Source: Candidatus Hydrogenedentota bacterium (lineage in GTDB: Bacteria > Hydrogenedentota > Hydrogenedentia > Hydrogenedentales > JAEUWI01). Taken from it: a stretch of DNA of 64,000 bases. The stretch covers positions 1 to 64,000 of the forward strand of contig JACPGE010000016.1 of the NCBI GenBank assembly GCA_016182605.1, read 5' to 3'. Both the position numbers and the translations under genes were made by a program. Positions 26,382 through 36,096 of the stretch are shown piece after piece (positions within the stretch are counted from its first letter, which is position 1; each line of letters starts with the position of its first letter). Below the pieces are notes generated by a model. It was not told the DNA's origin. It was given only the letters and a program-made list of their open reading frames with translations, and did no database searches.

Positions 26382-27661
26382 TGATCGGCCACCTGCGAAA
26401 GCTCCTCCGGAGCCCCTATTTCCGCAACCGTTCCGTCTCTTACCGCGTCTTGCATCTCGCCCGGAACTTCTGGATCTTCTCCCTCACCCCCGGCGGAAAG
26501 ATCTTCGTCTTTTGCCTCCTCCTCTCCGCCTCCGTCGGCTCGGTCTCCATCGACATCCCCATCTACAACCTCTTCAACCTCTTCGCCGCCGGCTGGCTCG
26601 TCACCGCCGCCGCCGCCTACCTCTTCCGCCCCGCGCTCGAACTGGAAGGCGACTACCCCGATCACGCCACCGCGGGCGAGCCCATCCGGCTCCACTTCCG
26701 GATACACAACCCGCGTAACCGGCCCGCCTATGACATCGGACTCTTCGGCTTCGGCATACCCCGTCAACTCGACGTGCACGACGTTACGACCCATGTGACC
26801 ATCGGTGCGGACGACGCGGAATACCTAAGTCTGGAACTGTTGCCCCATCAGCGCGGCCTCTATGGACCGCTCGGGGTGCGCGCATACACCTCCTATCCCA
26901 ACCATCTCTTCCGCATCCCTTGCAGCCGATCGGCCCGGGGCAGCCTCCTGGTCTACCCCCATTTCCAGCCCCTCGTCGATCTCCGGTTGCAGATGGGCCG
27001 CCGCCTGCAGCCCGGCGGCATTGCGCTGACCTCCAATATCGGCGAGTCCATGGAATACATCGGCAACCGGGAATACCGTTACGGGGATCCCATCAAACAA
27101 ATCGATTTCAAGGCTTGGGCCCGGCTCGCCAAACCCGCGGTGCGCGAATACCAGGAAGAGTACTTCTGCCGCGTCGGGCTCGTCATCGACACCTTCATCG
27201 AGCCCGGCGCGCGCAGGTCGAAGGCCGGCTACGATACCCTCGAGGCCGCAATCAGCATCTGCGCCGCCATTGCCGATGTGCTCGCGCGCGGTGAATATAT
27301 CATCGATGTCTTCGCGGCCGGCTCCGAGTTGTATGTCTTCCGCGCCGGGCGGCACACCATGCACTTCGATCATGTCCTTGAAGTGCTCTCCTGTGTCGAG
27401 TCCTGCCGCGAGAATCCTTTCCACATGATTACACCCGCGCTCGCCGAAGAACTCGGAAGTGTCTCCGCACTCATCTGTGTCCTCCTCGACTGGGACGAAA
27501 GCCGCATGGAGATGGTCCACCTGGCTCAGGAAATGGGCTGCAGCATCAAGGTCGTCCTCATCCGGAATTCAGAACCCTCCTCTCCATTTGAAGACGCCTC
27601 CATCGACTTTCAGCAGTTGCGGGTGGACGAGGTGCGCTCCGGAAATCTGGAGTACCTCTGA
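26381..27661 (+). CDS. DUF58 (von Willebrand-like) membrane-associated protein, MoxR partner
   Basis: 426 residues. Two N-terminal hydrophobic helices (FVFCLLLSASVGSVSIDIP), a beta-rich domain, and the DUF58 signature REYRYGDPIKQIDFKAWARL followed by LVIDTFIEP (the MIDAS-like start of the vWA-type domain). TGATG overlap with the MoxR stop. Together with the gene at 27663 it makes up the conserved set of this family, thought to assemble or quality-control envelope protein complexes. Confidence 0.88.
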   Translation: MIGHLRKLLRSPYFRNRSVSYRVLHLARNFWIFSLTPGGKIFVFCLLLSASVGSVSIDIPIYNLFNLFAAGWLVTAAAAYLFRPALELEGDYPDHATAGEPIRLHFRIHNPRNRPAYDIGLFGFGIPRQLDVHDVTTHVTIGADDAEYLSLELLPHQRGLYGPLGVRAYTSYPNHLFRIPCSRSARGSLLVYPHFQPLVDLRLQMGRRLQPGGIALTSNIGESMEYIGNREYRYGDPIKQIDFKAWARLAKPAVREYQEEYFCRVGLVIDTFIEPGARRSKAGYDTLEAAISICAAIADVLARGEYIIDVFAAGSELYVFRAGRHTMHFDHVLEVLSCVESCRENPFHMITPALAEELGSVSALICVLLDWDESRMEMVHLAQEMGCSIKVVLIRNSEPSSPFEDASIDFQQLRVDEVRSGNLEYL

Positions 27662-27662
27662 T

Positions 27663-29723
27663 ATGAGTGTGCGGCTCTCGGCCTTCCTCGTCCTCCTCGT
27701 GGAAGCGATCGCCTTCGCCTACTTCACCGGCGACCACCTCGTGCCGGCCTTCTTCGCGCTTACCGCGCTTCTCGGCGCCCTGCGGAACCGCCGCTGGATC
27801 GCCGGACCCAAGGCCCGTATCGCGTGGATCCTCTTTCTGGGATTGTTAATCGCCGCTTCCCCGCTGGTCAGTCCCTACCAGCGCCCCACCCCCTCGGGCA
27901 TCTTCCAGTATCCCGCGCTCGCACACGGCGTGGGCCTCTATCTCCTCGCTTTCCAGGCCCTCCAGATTTTCATCGATCCCCGCTACCCCACCGCGCCACC
28001 GCAATGGCTCCGCCAGTTCTGGGGATTGCGCGGCGCCTTCCCCTGCTACGGGATCGGGGTCTTCATCGCCGCCGGCGACATGAACATCGACCGCCGGGAA
28101 CACGTCTACTTCCTCGCCGCTTGCGCCTTCCATCTCGCGGCAACCTGGCTTTACATGGGCCTGCGCACCCGCCCTGTCGACTCCGCCGCCTGGGACCAGA
28201 GCCGGTGGCGCAGAACCCGCTTCCAACTCACCTTGCTCGTGCTCAGCCTGAGCGTGGGGACCGCCCTCAGTTTCGTCGTCTTGAACTATGGCAACCTGGT
28301 CGATCGCATCCTCTCCAACATGCTTATCAATCCGAATCTCGGCTCCACCATGGGCTTCTCCTCCTCCTCGGGTCTCGACAGTATCCGCGCCATTCGTGGC
28401 AACAGCGCCAACGCCATCTCCTTGCGGGTCTACGGGGAAGGCCCGCCCGGTTATCTCCGTGCGCTCGTCTATGACAGCTACGACAAGGGACGATGGCAAC
28501 GCAATGCGCCCCGCTTTGAGCTTCGCGCTCCCGATCCGGGCGATACACGCGCGCCCAAGCCCGCCCCCGCGCAAACACTCTATTCCGTGCGGCCAACGGA
28601 TGCGCCCTCCCTGAAAACGCACGAGATCTGGAGCGTCATGACCCTCGCGGATCAGATCTTCGCCCCGATGGATACCGCCTACGTCAGTTGCACCGGAGAC
28701 GGCCTCTTGCGCGACTCTTATTACGCCTTGCTGCCGCGCAATTCGGTCCCGGCACAACCGTACACGGTGTACACCGATAACGCGCCCGCAAACGAGCCGC
28801 CAGACGCCATAGTGCGGAACAACTTGCTGCAACTCTCGAACGAAGTGGACGGCGAAGTCCGGGATTTTGCCCGCGGCCTCATCGGAGATGCCACCGGTAT
28901 GGAGGCCGCCGACCGGGTTGTCCAGTACTTCCGGCAAAACTACACGTACCAATTCGGCATCCAGGTGCCGCCCGGCCAGAAACCCCTCAACTATTTCCTC
29001 CTGCAACGCCCTCCGGCTCACTGCGAATATTTCGCCACCGCCACCGCGATCCTGCTCCGCATCGCCGGTATTCCCACGCGCTACGCCACCGGATTTGTCT
29101 GCGCCTCAAAACATCCCTACGGCGGCTACTGGATCGCGCGCAACAAGGACGCCCACGCCTGGGTCGAAGCCTGGATTGACGGCCAGGGCTGGGTCACGCT
29201 GGAAGCCACCCCCGAAAGCGGTGTCCCGCAGCCAGAAGTACTGAGCCGGTGGGGCTTACTCCAAGACTACGCGCAGCATCAGGCGCATCTCCTGCGCACA
29301 ACCCTCCGCTCTGCCGGGCTTTTCGCCATGCTTGCGGAAGTGCCGCGCACACTCAAAGCCTTTCTCCGGCCCGCGCTCTACCTGACCGCCATCGTCGCGA
29401 TGCTCCTGCTGCTCCGCCAATTCGCCCCCGTGACCTGGCGGCGCCTCCGGCAACCACCTACCCGCGCCACCGCAACTTCCCATGCCGGACTTCATGCGCT
29501 CCTCGCCCAGCAAGACAAGGCCCTCGCCCGGCACGGACTGGTCCGCCGCCACAATGAAACCCTGCACGCCTTTGCAGGCCGCCTCGAAACCGCCGCCCTT
29601 CCCAGTGCCTCCCGCGCCGCGGCCTGGTACCGCCACTACGCCACGCTGCGCTACACCGGCGCACCGTATTCAGACGCCCTCTCCCGCCTCCAGGAGAGTC
29701 TCTGGCGCGAATCTGCGCCCTGA
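27663..29723 (+). CDS. Transmembrane transglutaminase-like protein (TgpA/DUF3488 type)
   Basis: 686 residues; start at 27663, one base after the DUF58 stop. The N-terminal part has about six hydrophobic helices, followed by a periplasmic transglutaminase core: PPAHCEYFATATAILLRIAG (Cys), NKDAHAWVEAWIDGQGW (His), then VTLEATPE where the third residue of the triad is expected; the usual Asp is Glu here. After the core come a helix (YLTAIVAMLLLLRQF) and a C-terminal ~80-residue cytoplasmic tail. Third gene of the MoxR set. The changed third residue could still work or could signal a non-enzymatic role. Confidence 0.85.
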   Translation: MSVRLSAFLVLLVEAIAFAYFTGDHLVPAFFALTALLGALRNRRWIAGPKARIAWILFLGLLIAASPLVSPYQRPTPSGIFQYPALAHGVGLYLLAFQALQIFIDPRYPTAPPQWLRQFWGLRGAFPCYGIGVFIAAGDMNIDRREHVYFLAACAFHLAATWLYMGLRTRPVDSAAWDQSRWRRTRFQLTLLVLSLSVGTALSFVVLNYGNLVDRILSNMLINPNLGSTMGFSSSSGLDSIRAIRGNSANAISLRVYGEGPPGYLRALVYDSYDKGRWQRNAPRFELRAPDPGDTRAPKPAPAQTLYSVRPTDAPSLKTHEIWSVMTLADQIFAPMDTAYVSCTGDGLLRDSYYALLPRNSVPAQPYTVYTDNAPANEPPDAIVRNNLLQLSNEVDGEVRDFARGLIGDATGMEAADRVVQYFRQNYTYQFGIQVPPGQKPLNYFLLQRPPAHCEYFATATAILLRIAGIPTRYATGFVCASKHPYGGYWIARNKDAHAWVEAWIDGQGWVTLEATPESGVPQPEVLSRWGLLQDYAQHQAHLLRTTLRSAGLFAMLAEVPRTLKAFLRPALYLTAIVAMLLLLRQFAPVTWRRLRQPPTRATATSHAGLHALLAQQDKALARHGLVRRHNETLHAFAGRLETAALPSASRAAAWYRHYATLRYTGAPYSDALSRLQESLWRESAP

Positions 29724-29862
29724 GTGCCGGGGCACCGCATCCACAGCCCCCAGAATCTGCGCTGGAATCGCGCCAACACATGCGGCATAATCCAGTACAC
29801 ACCATTGGCCAGAGCATACAGCCGCATTCCCGATGCCGCAAACCCATCGCAGGTTTCCACCG

Positions 29863-30699
29863 ATGAAAAAACTCAGCCGCTCCACACTCCGCACCCTCGC
29901 CACGCGCAAAGGCGCCCTCCGCCGGGACGATGTCTCCAGCGAGTTGCGCCACGCCCTCAACACCGGGCGTCTTGAAACCAAGACCCTCTCCGAATGGCTC
30001 GTCGTCGACCACCGCACCCTCCTCCAATGCGCCGCGCGCGACGCCGGGATCGACGATCGCATCCGGGATCTCCTCGCGGGCTTTCAGGCGCTCGAAGACG
30101 AAGGCATCACCCGCCGCATGCGCGGTGTGGGCGCGCTCCTGCACCAAGCCCTTGCGGCACACACCGATCGGGATACCGCCTTCAATCGCCTCGCCGGACA
30201 CAACTCCGACGTCGTGCGCTCCTGGGCCGCCTATGCCGTCTCCGCACACCCGAAACTCACCATGAGATCCCGCCTCGCGAAGATCCGGCCCTTCGCCGCC
30301 GATGCCAACATGGCCGTGCGCGAAGCCGCCTGGGACGCATTCCGCCCCTGGCTCGATCCGGGGCTGGAGAAACACATCCCCCTCTTGCTCCCGTGGGTCC
30401 ACGATACCGATCCCAATGTGCGCCGCTGCGCCGTCGAAGCCACCCGGCCCTGCGGCGTCTGGACCGCCCACCTCGGCCCCATGAAGGCCAACCCCGCACT
30501 CGGTCTGCCCCTCCTCGAACCCGTCCGCGCCGATCCCAGCCGCTACGTGCAAAACGCCGTCGCCAATTGGCTCAACGACGCCTCAAAATCCGCCCCGGAC
30601 TGGGTGAAATCCATTTGCGCCCGGTGGGCAAAAGAATCCTCCGCCAAAGAAACGGCCTACATTGTCCGCCGCGCCCAACGCACCCTCAACAAGACTTGA
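29863..30699 (+). CDS. AlkD-like HEAT-repeat DNA alkylation repair protein
   Basis: 278 residues of short alpha-alpha repeats: ALNTGRLETKTLSEWLVVDH, SDVVRSWAAYAV, ANMAVREAAWDAFRPWL and PNVRRCAVEATRPCGVWTAH. The last motif matches the family's 'NVRRxxSEGTRPRxxW' segment, which lies at the DNA-binding groove in AlkD/AlkC. These proteins excise N3/N7-alkylated bases. Start at 29863 (AGG upstream); a frame from 29833 adds ten residues. It lies 139 bases after the transglutaminase gene, on the same strand, and may be co-transcribed. Confidence 0.75.
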   Translation: MKKLSRSTLRTLATRKGALRRDDVSSELRHALNTGRLETKTLSEWLVVDHRTLLQCAARDAGIDDRIRDLLAGFQALEDEGITRRMRGVGALLHQALAAHTDRDTAFNRLAGHNSDVVRSWAAYAVSAHPKLTMRSRLAKIRPFAADANMAVREAAWDAFRPWLDPGLEKHIPLLLPWVHDTDPNVRRCAVEATRPCGVWTAHLGPMKANPALGLPLLEPVRADPSRYVQNAVANWLNDASKSAPDWVKSICARWAKESSAKETAYIVRRAQRTLNKT

Positions 30700-30933
30700 T
30701 GGACTTTGCCAAGTCCCTGATTCCTTTCATCCTTCCCCTTCATTTTCCCCTTCCCTTCGCTCTCCTCCGGCTTCCGTCTGCCGTCCTGGTGCTCCGCGTG
30801 GCCCGTGGTCCACGAAATCTTTCTTCTTCGCTCACCGCTCATCCGGCATCGCTCCTCCGCGCTTGCGCACACGCCCCCGCTCCCCTACAATACCGCCTGT
30901 TCTTCACCCCCCTCAACGGGACAGGAGCCCCTG

Positions 30934-32289
30934 ATGAATTCCCTTGTGCGCCTTGCCGCCCTCCTCCTTGCCACGTGTACCCTCCACGCCGCCCAGGCGG
31001 ACCCCGCCTTCCGCGTCGGCGCCGGCAAACGCGTCATCACCCCCGTAGAGGCCATGTGGATGGCCGGCTACGCCTCCCGCACCGCGCCCTCCGACGGCAA
31101 GATCCACGATCTTCACGCCAAAGCCCTCGTCATCGAAGACGCAGCCGGACTCCAGGGCGTCATCCTCACCACCGATCTTATCGGTATCCCCAAGAACATC
31201 GCCGTAGCCACCGCCACCCTCATACACGACACCTACCAGATCCCCCGCGAACGCGTCATGATCACCGCCTCACACACCCACTGCGGCCCCGTCATGCGCG
31301 ACAACCTCTACGGCATGTACGCCCTCGACCCCGAACAGGTCAACCGGATCGAGGCCTACACCGGCGCCATGCCTCAGATGCTCCTCGACGCCGTCACCGC
31401 GGCCATGGACAATCTCGAGCCCGCCACCCTCACTTGGGGCATCGGCAACGCCGGCTTCGCCGTCAACCGCCGCGAATACACCCCCGGCGGTGTTACCAAC
31501 GGAGAAAACCCCATCGGACCGGTCGATCACGATGTCCCTGTGCTTGCCGCCCGCCGCGCCGACGGCTCCCTCAAGGCCGTCCTCTTCGGCTACGCCTGCC
31601 ACAACACCACCCTCTCCTTCCAGCAGTTCTGCGGCGACTACGCCGGCTTCGCCCAATACGGACTCGAAGAAGCCTTCCCCGGAGCCACCGCCCTCTTCGC
31701 CACCGGCTGCGGCGCCGACGCCAACCCCCTGCCCCGGCGCACCCTCGAACTCGCCCAGCAATACGGTGCCCAACTGGGCAAAGCGGTGGAGTCGGTGCTC
31801 GGCGGAACCATGGCCCCCCTCAACGGCCCCCTCAAAGCCTCGTTCGAAGAAATCCCCCTCGAACTCAGCGCGCCCCCCACGCGCGAACAAATCGAAGAAC
31901 AACTCAAAAGCGAAGACGTCTATATCCAGCGCCGCGCCAAGACCCTCCTCAAAACCCTCGACACCCGCGGTGCCCTTGACACCACCTACCCCTACCCCGT
32001 GCAGATCTGGCAGTTCGGCGACGCCCTCCAGATGACCGTCCTGGGCGGCGAAGTCGTCGTCGACTACGCCCTCCTGCTCAAGCACCGCCTGGGCCGCGAA
32101 AAACAGTTCGTCATCGCCTACGCCAACGACGTCTGCGCCTACATCCCCTCCCTCCGCGTCCTCCGCGAAGGCGGCTACGAAGGCGACACCTCCATGATCT
32201 ACTACGGCTTCTACGGCCCCTGGGCGCCCACCATCCAGGACGCCATCCTCGGCTCCGCCCTAAAACAAACCGAAGCCCTCAAGGAGTAA
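30934..32289 (+). CDS. Secreted neutral/alkaline ceramidase-like protein
   Basis: 451 residues with signal MNSLVRLAALLLATCTLHAA. It starts with FRVGAGKRVITPVEAMWMAGYA, the standard N-terminus of the neutral ceramidase-like family, and has TASHTHCGP with the Zn-ligand His pair, GYACHNTTLSF, and FATGCGADANP. These are the metal/nucleophile motifs of ceramidases, though many family members in PVC bacteria work on other amides. ATG at 30934 supported by AGGAG six bases upstream; the longer frame (30805) lacks a signal. No neighbour suggests the substrate. Confidence 0.75.
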   Translation: MNSLVRLAALLLATCTLHAAQADPAFRVGAGKRVITPVEAMWMAGYASRTAPSDGKIHDLHAKALVIEDAAGLQGVILTTDLIGIPKNIAVATATLIHDTYQIPRERVMITASHTHCGPVMRDNLYGMYALDPEQVNRIEAYTGAMPQMLLDAVTAAMDNLEPATLTWGIGNAGFAVNRREYTPGGVTNGENPIGPVDHDVPVLAARRADGSLKAVLFGYACHNTTLSFQQFCGDYAGFAQYGLEEAFPGATALFATGCGADANPLPRRTLELAQQYGAQLGKAVESVLGGTMAPLNGPLKASFEEIPLELSAPPTREQIEEQLKSEDVYIQRRAKTLLKTLDTRGALDTTYPYPVQIWQFGDALQMTVLGGEVVVDYALLLKHRLGREKQFVIAYANDVCAYIPSLRVLREGGYEGDTSMIYYGFYGPWAPTIQDAILGSALKQTEALKE

Positions 32290-32397
32290 CCCCAATCCTT
32301 CGCTGCATCTAAAAGCAGCACTTCATAGTCGAATGAAAATTTCCGCGCTTTTCATCGGATGACCAAAATACTTCTATCGACACCATCTAATCGTTCA

Positions 32398-33054
32398 TTA
32401 ACTTTCGGCAACTAAACGACGCAAACCATCGCGAAACTTACAGAAACTTTTTGAGTCATTAAACTCTACCCCCATGAGCGGGCCAATTTTTTCAGCCCAT
32501 TCGTGCTTTAACTGCCCAGGCAAGGGCCATCCTCTTTTTCTTATGGCCGCAGATCCACCTGGGTAAATCACATCGGCCAGCACCTCCCATGTCCCACAAA
32601 CACTATCTTGAACATACCGGTTGAGCACATTCTTTTTCCCACGCGGATATGCACAAAAAAGTGCTAAACGGTCCCCCAAATACCAAGCCTCCATTTCCTC
32701 TATCGCCAATCGAAACATGACCTTTATCGTCCGTTCGGATCTCGGCACTAACGCATTCAATTCCGCCAAGAACGCAATGCAGTCTTTTCGATCTACATCC
32801 AAAACAACGGCAATCGCGTCTATGCCGGGAGTATTCGCATAACCCTTGAGGATCCTCGCAAGTTGATCCAGTAGTATACGCTTAGACGGGTCCGCCTTAG
32901 GCATGAGCCCTGCTGGCACTCGCCCTATTCCTTTGTATGAATGAATTCTCCACGTATGTAATACTTTTTCCGCATCTAGTATTTTAGGAACAAGCTGCTC
33001 CAAAAGCTTACCGCCCGAACCATCTTCCACCAAGATCTCGACGTGCATACTCAC
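32398..33054 (-). CDS. DUF4276-family protein (TOPRIM-like), second gene of an AAA/TOPRIM pair
   Basis: 218 residues. The TOPRIM-type acidic motifs are visible: ILVEDGSGGKLLEQLV (E-x-x-S-G-x), VVLDVDRKDC (DxD) and the family mark LAIEEMEAWYLGD. DUF4276 proteins accompany AAA ATPases of the OLD/RloA kind and are thought to act as nucleases. Start overlaps the upstream ATPase stop by ATGA, so the two are coupled. The DNA is more AT-rich than the neighbourhood, consistent with transfer. Confidence 0.8.
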   Translation of the reverse strand: MSMHVEILVEDGSGGKLLEQLVPKILDAEKVLHTWRIHSYKGIGRVPAGLMPKADPSKRILLDQLARILKGYANTPGIDAIAVVLDVDRKDCIAFLAELNALVPRSERTIKVMFRLAIEEMEAWYLGDRLALFCAYPRGKKNVLNRYVQDSVCGTWEVLADVIYPGGSAAIRKRGWPLPGQLKHEWAEKIGPLMGVEFNDSKSFCKFRDGLRRLVAES

Positions 33055-34280
33055 CTCGCATCGAGATAGTCACTATACCAGAGACCACCTAAAGGCAGAC
33101 CTTCTGCCACTAGATTTCTTACCATCTCCAGATCTGACACATGTGTTATTTTCGAATAACCTTCGACCCCTTTTTCGAGCATCCAGACTTCGTTTGGGAC
33201 TAACGCGTCGACAAAATAGGGTTGATGTGTAGTAACAAAGATCTGCGGCGCATTCTTTTTGCCCGTAGCATGCGCTCGGAACTCTGATGCCAATGTCTCC
33301 AGGAGCTTGTGATAGAGCCCATTTTCTGGCTCTTCAATACAAATAAATGGGGGCGGCTCAGGGTCAGCCAAGAGCAAAAGATACGCGAATACCTTAAGAG
33401 TTCCATCAGACATTTGTTGCGCAAAAAAAGGATCCTTAAACGCGCCGTCGTTGAATCGCAGTAAGACGCGATTGTCATCAGTCACTTTCGTGTCAATGCT
33501 TCTCACTCCGGGTATTTTGGCTGCGATCTCCGCAAGAATCGAAAGAAACCTTTCCTTGTGTTCACGCTCCATAAACTGAACAACGTTGCCAATGTTGTCG
33601 CCATGTATATTAAGGTGCTTCTGCGGACCTGCAGCTGGCAATCCTCTCGCTGCGTCAGGATAGAAATACGACAGGTACCACCCTTTCAGGAAGTCGCGAA
33701 ATCGTTTTATGCGCGGGTGCTCCCTTAGGGTGCCAAGTGTAGCAATTCCCAATTGCCTCAAATCTGTCAGTTCCATCTCGACTTGAACCCGATCTTCTTC
33801 GCCCTCCACTTCTACCGCATCCTCTCCTGCCCAAACCTTTCCCTTACCGTGTTGGAGCCGCAGAAAAGGAAACGGTCTACCGTGCTTCTGATCTTTACGC
33901 CGCTGCTTCAGCACTTCGGACTCAACGAATGGCCTACCAGATTGATCGAGAGAAATTGCAAGTTCATAAGTTATTGGACGTTCGCCCTTTGCCTCACGAT
34001 AGTAGATCTCGAATCGTATTGAATCCTCGACTCCCGAGGAACGTAGACGCTCATACCCACCACGTTGCTTCATGTCACACGCTGACTCGACATCATGCGA
34101 CAGACAATCAGCAATAAACCCGAACGCGTCAAATAATGTACTCTTGCCTGCCCCATTCTTCCCGATGACAACGGTAAATGGAGTAAGTGGGTCGCTTTTC
34201 TGCTGGTGCGAAAGCTTCCCTAACGTTACATCACGCAACGCTCGGTAATTTTGCACACGAAATCCTTCTATCAACGCCAT
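33051..34280 (-). CDS. AAA (AAA_21/OLD-like) ATPase, first gene of an AAA/TOPRIM pair
   Basis: 409 residues. Walker A VVIGKNGAGKSTLFDAFG (about residue 40), an ABC-like signature QMSDGTLKVFAYLL, Walker B PFICIEEPENGLY and a switch His in FVTTHQPYFVDAL. This is the single-polypeptide SMC-type AAA_21 fold seen in OLD, RloA and AriA. Its ATG is preceded by AGGAGGAATT, a strong ribosome site. Next gene overlaps by four bases. Likely part of a two-gene defence module. Confidence 0.87.
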   Translation of the reverse strand: MALIEGFRVQNYRALRDVTLGKLSHQQKSDPLTPFTVVIGKNGAGKSTLFDAFGFIADCLSHDVESACDMKQRGGYERLRSSGVEDSIRFEIYYREAKGERPITYELAISLDQSGRPFVESEVLKQRRKDQKHGRPFPFLRLQHGKGKVWAGEDAVEVEGEEDRVQVEMELTDLRQLGIATLGTLREHPRIKRFRDFLKGWYLSYFYPDAARGLPAAGPQKHLNIHGDNIGNVVQFMEREHKERFLSILAEIAAKIPGVRSIDTKVTDDNRVLLRFNDGAFKDPFFAQQMSDGTLKVFAYLLLLADPEPPPFICIEEPENGLYHKLLETLASEFRAHATGKKNAPQIFVTTHQPYFVDALVPNEVWMLEKGVEGYSKITHVSDLEMVRNLVAEGLPLGGLWYSDYLDAR

Positions 34281-34501
34281 AATTCCTCCTCACAACCATT
34301 CAATCTCAAATCAAATCTCGCCCTGTCGGATTTTCGCCAATTCGCATATTTTTACACTAGATAACTCTTACAAACTAGCCAATTCCAAATTTACCTATTC
34401 GTAGGTAGCGAACACCACTGTGCCGAAGAGACTGCCTAGCATAATAAATCGCTCATTCGATCGACTTCCAAATTGCCTTTAAGGCATTTTGCGCAGTTTC
34501 C
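34281..34501. other. AT-rich intergenic stretch between the AAA pair and the acyltransferase
   Basis: About 220 bases, conspicuously AT-rich; no gene found. The AAA-pair promoter should lie here, but no clean -35/-10 pair could be supported on the minus strand. Confidence 0.3.
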
Positions 34502-35704
34502 TCACACCCGGATAAAAATCCGCCGCCGCCACATCCACAGAATGATCAGCCACAACAGAAACGTCCCGGTCACATGCGCCCAGATCGGGCCATACACTCC
34601 CGAAAAAATCTCCTGACCGAAGTGCGTGCGCACCGTCTGCAAGAGCCATCCCTCAATCGTATGCGCGAGGAAGTACATCGCCAGCGGATTCAGGCCCACC
34701 ACGATGCACGGGAACGCCCACTTCTTCCACCCCTTCATGTCGATCACATAGATAAACACCGCCAGCAATAGCAACGTCCAGCCCGAACTGAAGATCACCC
34801 AGCCCGGCGACCAAATCCGCTTCACGACCGGCGCGATCGTCCAGTTCCAATCGGCAAACGGCCAGATATTGCCATCCAGCAGGAAGGCGATTCCAAAACA
34901 GACCGCGCTCGCCTGCGCCAGGCGCTTCACCCGCGCCGCCAGCGGAATCTCCCGGCGAAGCCACTCACCCGCCATCAATCCAACCAGCATCGTTGCCATG
35001 GACGGCACGAAGCTCAGCGTTACATAGCCGCCGTAATTGTACGTGTAAGGCTTCAGGCGCGGAAACACATTCAGGAGCCAATGATCCAGATAGCCCGCCG
35101 GATTGGGGCCCTTGTTCCAATGCGCCGCAAAGCCCTCGAAGAACCGCCAGTCCGCCGTCAGGCCCATCGCCTTGGCGTCCACATTCGCAGGCAGCACGGG
35201 CCACAGCGCGAAGAGCAGCCAGTAACCCATCAAAATACCGATGCCAAAGGTGGCCTGCTTCACCAGCCCCTTGTTCACGAAAAGGTAGACAAAGAAATAG
35301 CCCAGCCCAATCTGGGAAAGCACGTCCTCAAAGACATAGTACGTCATCGTCGATCCGTTGGACCGCAAGAAAACCCCCAGCGCCACCAGGATGAACGCGC
35401 GCCACGCCGTGTGCCGCAGACACTCCGCGTGCGCCTTCCCCTGCCCGCGCCGCGCAGCATACGAATACGGAATCGCCACCCCCGTGATAAACATGAACGA
35501 CGGCTGAATCAAATCCCACGCCGCGCAGCCCGTCCACTCCACGTGCGAGGTCTGGTAGCTTAAGAACTCCCACACCCGGCTCCCCTTGAAATTCTCCGCC
35601 ACCTTCGACAGGCCCAAACCATCCGTCACCATCGCCAGCATCGCAAAGCCCCGGTACGCATCCAGACTCACCAGGCGCTGCGCTTTCTGCAAGGTTCCAC
35701 TCAT
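34502..35704 (-). CDS. Membrane acyltransferase-like protein (HGSNAT/DUF5009-type)
   Basis: 400 residues with about ten hydrophobic helices. Begins RLVSLDAYRGFAMLAMVTDG, the start of the heparan-alpha-glucosaminide N-acetyltransferase-like family (DUF1624/DUF5009), with the 'SLD-x-x-RG' and FMFITGVAIPYS landmarks. The human homologue moves acetyl from acetyl-CoA across a membrane to glucosamine; a bacterial role in cell-wall or sugar acetylation is plausible. ATG at 35704 has GGAGGA ten bases upstream; a longer frame from 35740 exists but is less likely. Stands alone. Confidence 0.85.
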   Translation of the reverse strand: MSGTLQKAQRLVSLDAYRGFAMLAMVTDGLGLSKVAENFKGSRVWEFLSYQTSHVEWTGCAAWDLIQPSFMFITGVAIPYSYAARRGQGKAHAECLRHTAWRAFILVALGVFLRSNGSTMTYYVFEDVLSQIGLGYFFVYLFVNKGLVKQATFGIGILMGYWLLFALWPVLPANVDAKAMGLTADWRFFEGFAAHWNKGPNPAGYLDHWLLNVFPRLKPYTYNYGGYVTLSFVPSMATMLVGLMAGEWLRREIPLAARVKRLAQASAVCFGIAFLLDGNIWPFADWNWTIAPVVKRIWSPGWVIFSSGWTLLLLAVFIYVIDMKGWKKWAFPCIVVGLNPLAMYFLAHTIEGWLLQTVRTHFGQEIFSGVYGPIWAHVTGTFLLWLIILWMWRRRIFIRV

Positions 35705-35825
35705 GATGACCGCTTCCTCCATCGCTGCGTGCTTCTCCACGCCGCTTCCGCTTCATCGCATCATACATCGGCGCTTTGAGAAGAATACAGAGCCCAACCC
35801 CCCAGCGCGCCCAAAATAGACCCCT

Positions 35826-36050
35826 TTGCCGGGAATGCGCTATGACGCAGGCCTGCCCGCCTCTGGCATGCTTCAACTCCACTTGCTCGCTGCTTTGCCG
35901 TACATTCTGCCCTCGCACCCGGATCATGCCCGCAAACGCATGCTCCGCGCCCTCGAACGCGACCGCATCGAGGTGCGTTGCGGCATCCCTGTTGCCCCCG
36001 GCTTCAAGCGCCGATACCCATTGAAAGCCCGGACCCCCGGCAACGTATAA
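35826..36050 (+). pseudogene. Possible remnant of an FAD/NAD oxidoreductase
   Basis: A 74-codon frame reads ALPYILPSHPDHARKRMLRA then LERDRIEVRCG, which resembles the 'LLP-x-x-P-x-x-x-R-R-x-L-x-x-L-x-x-x-G-V-E-V' segment of pyridine-nucleotide oxidoreductases (from memory). It has no cofactor-binding GxGxxG motif and no upstream continuation. If real, only this fragment survives. Could also be a chance open frame. Confidence 0.2.
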
Positions 36051-36096
36051 TGGCACCCGCGTCTTCGAGTCAGTCGCAGCAAGGAACCCTTCGATC

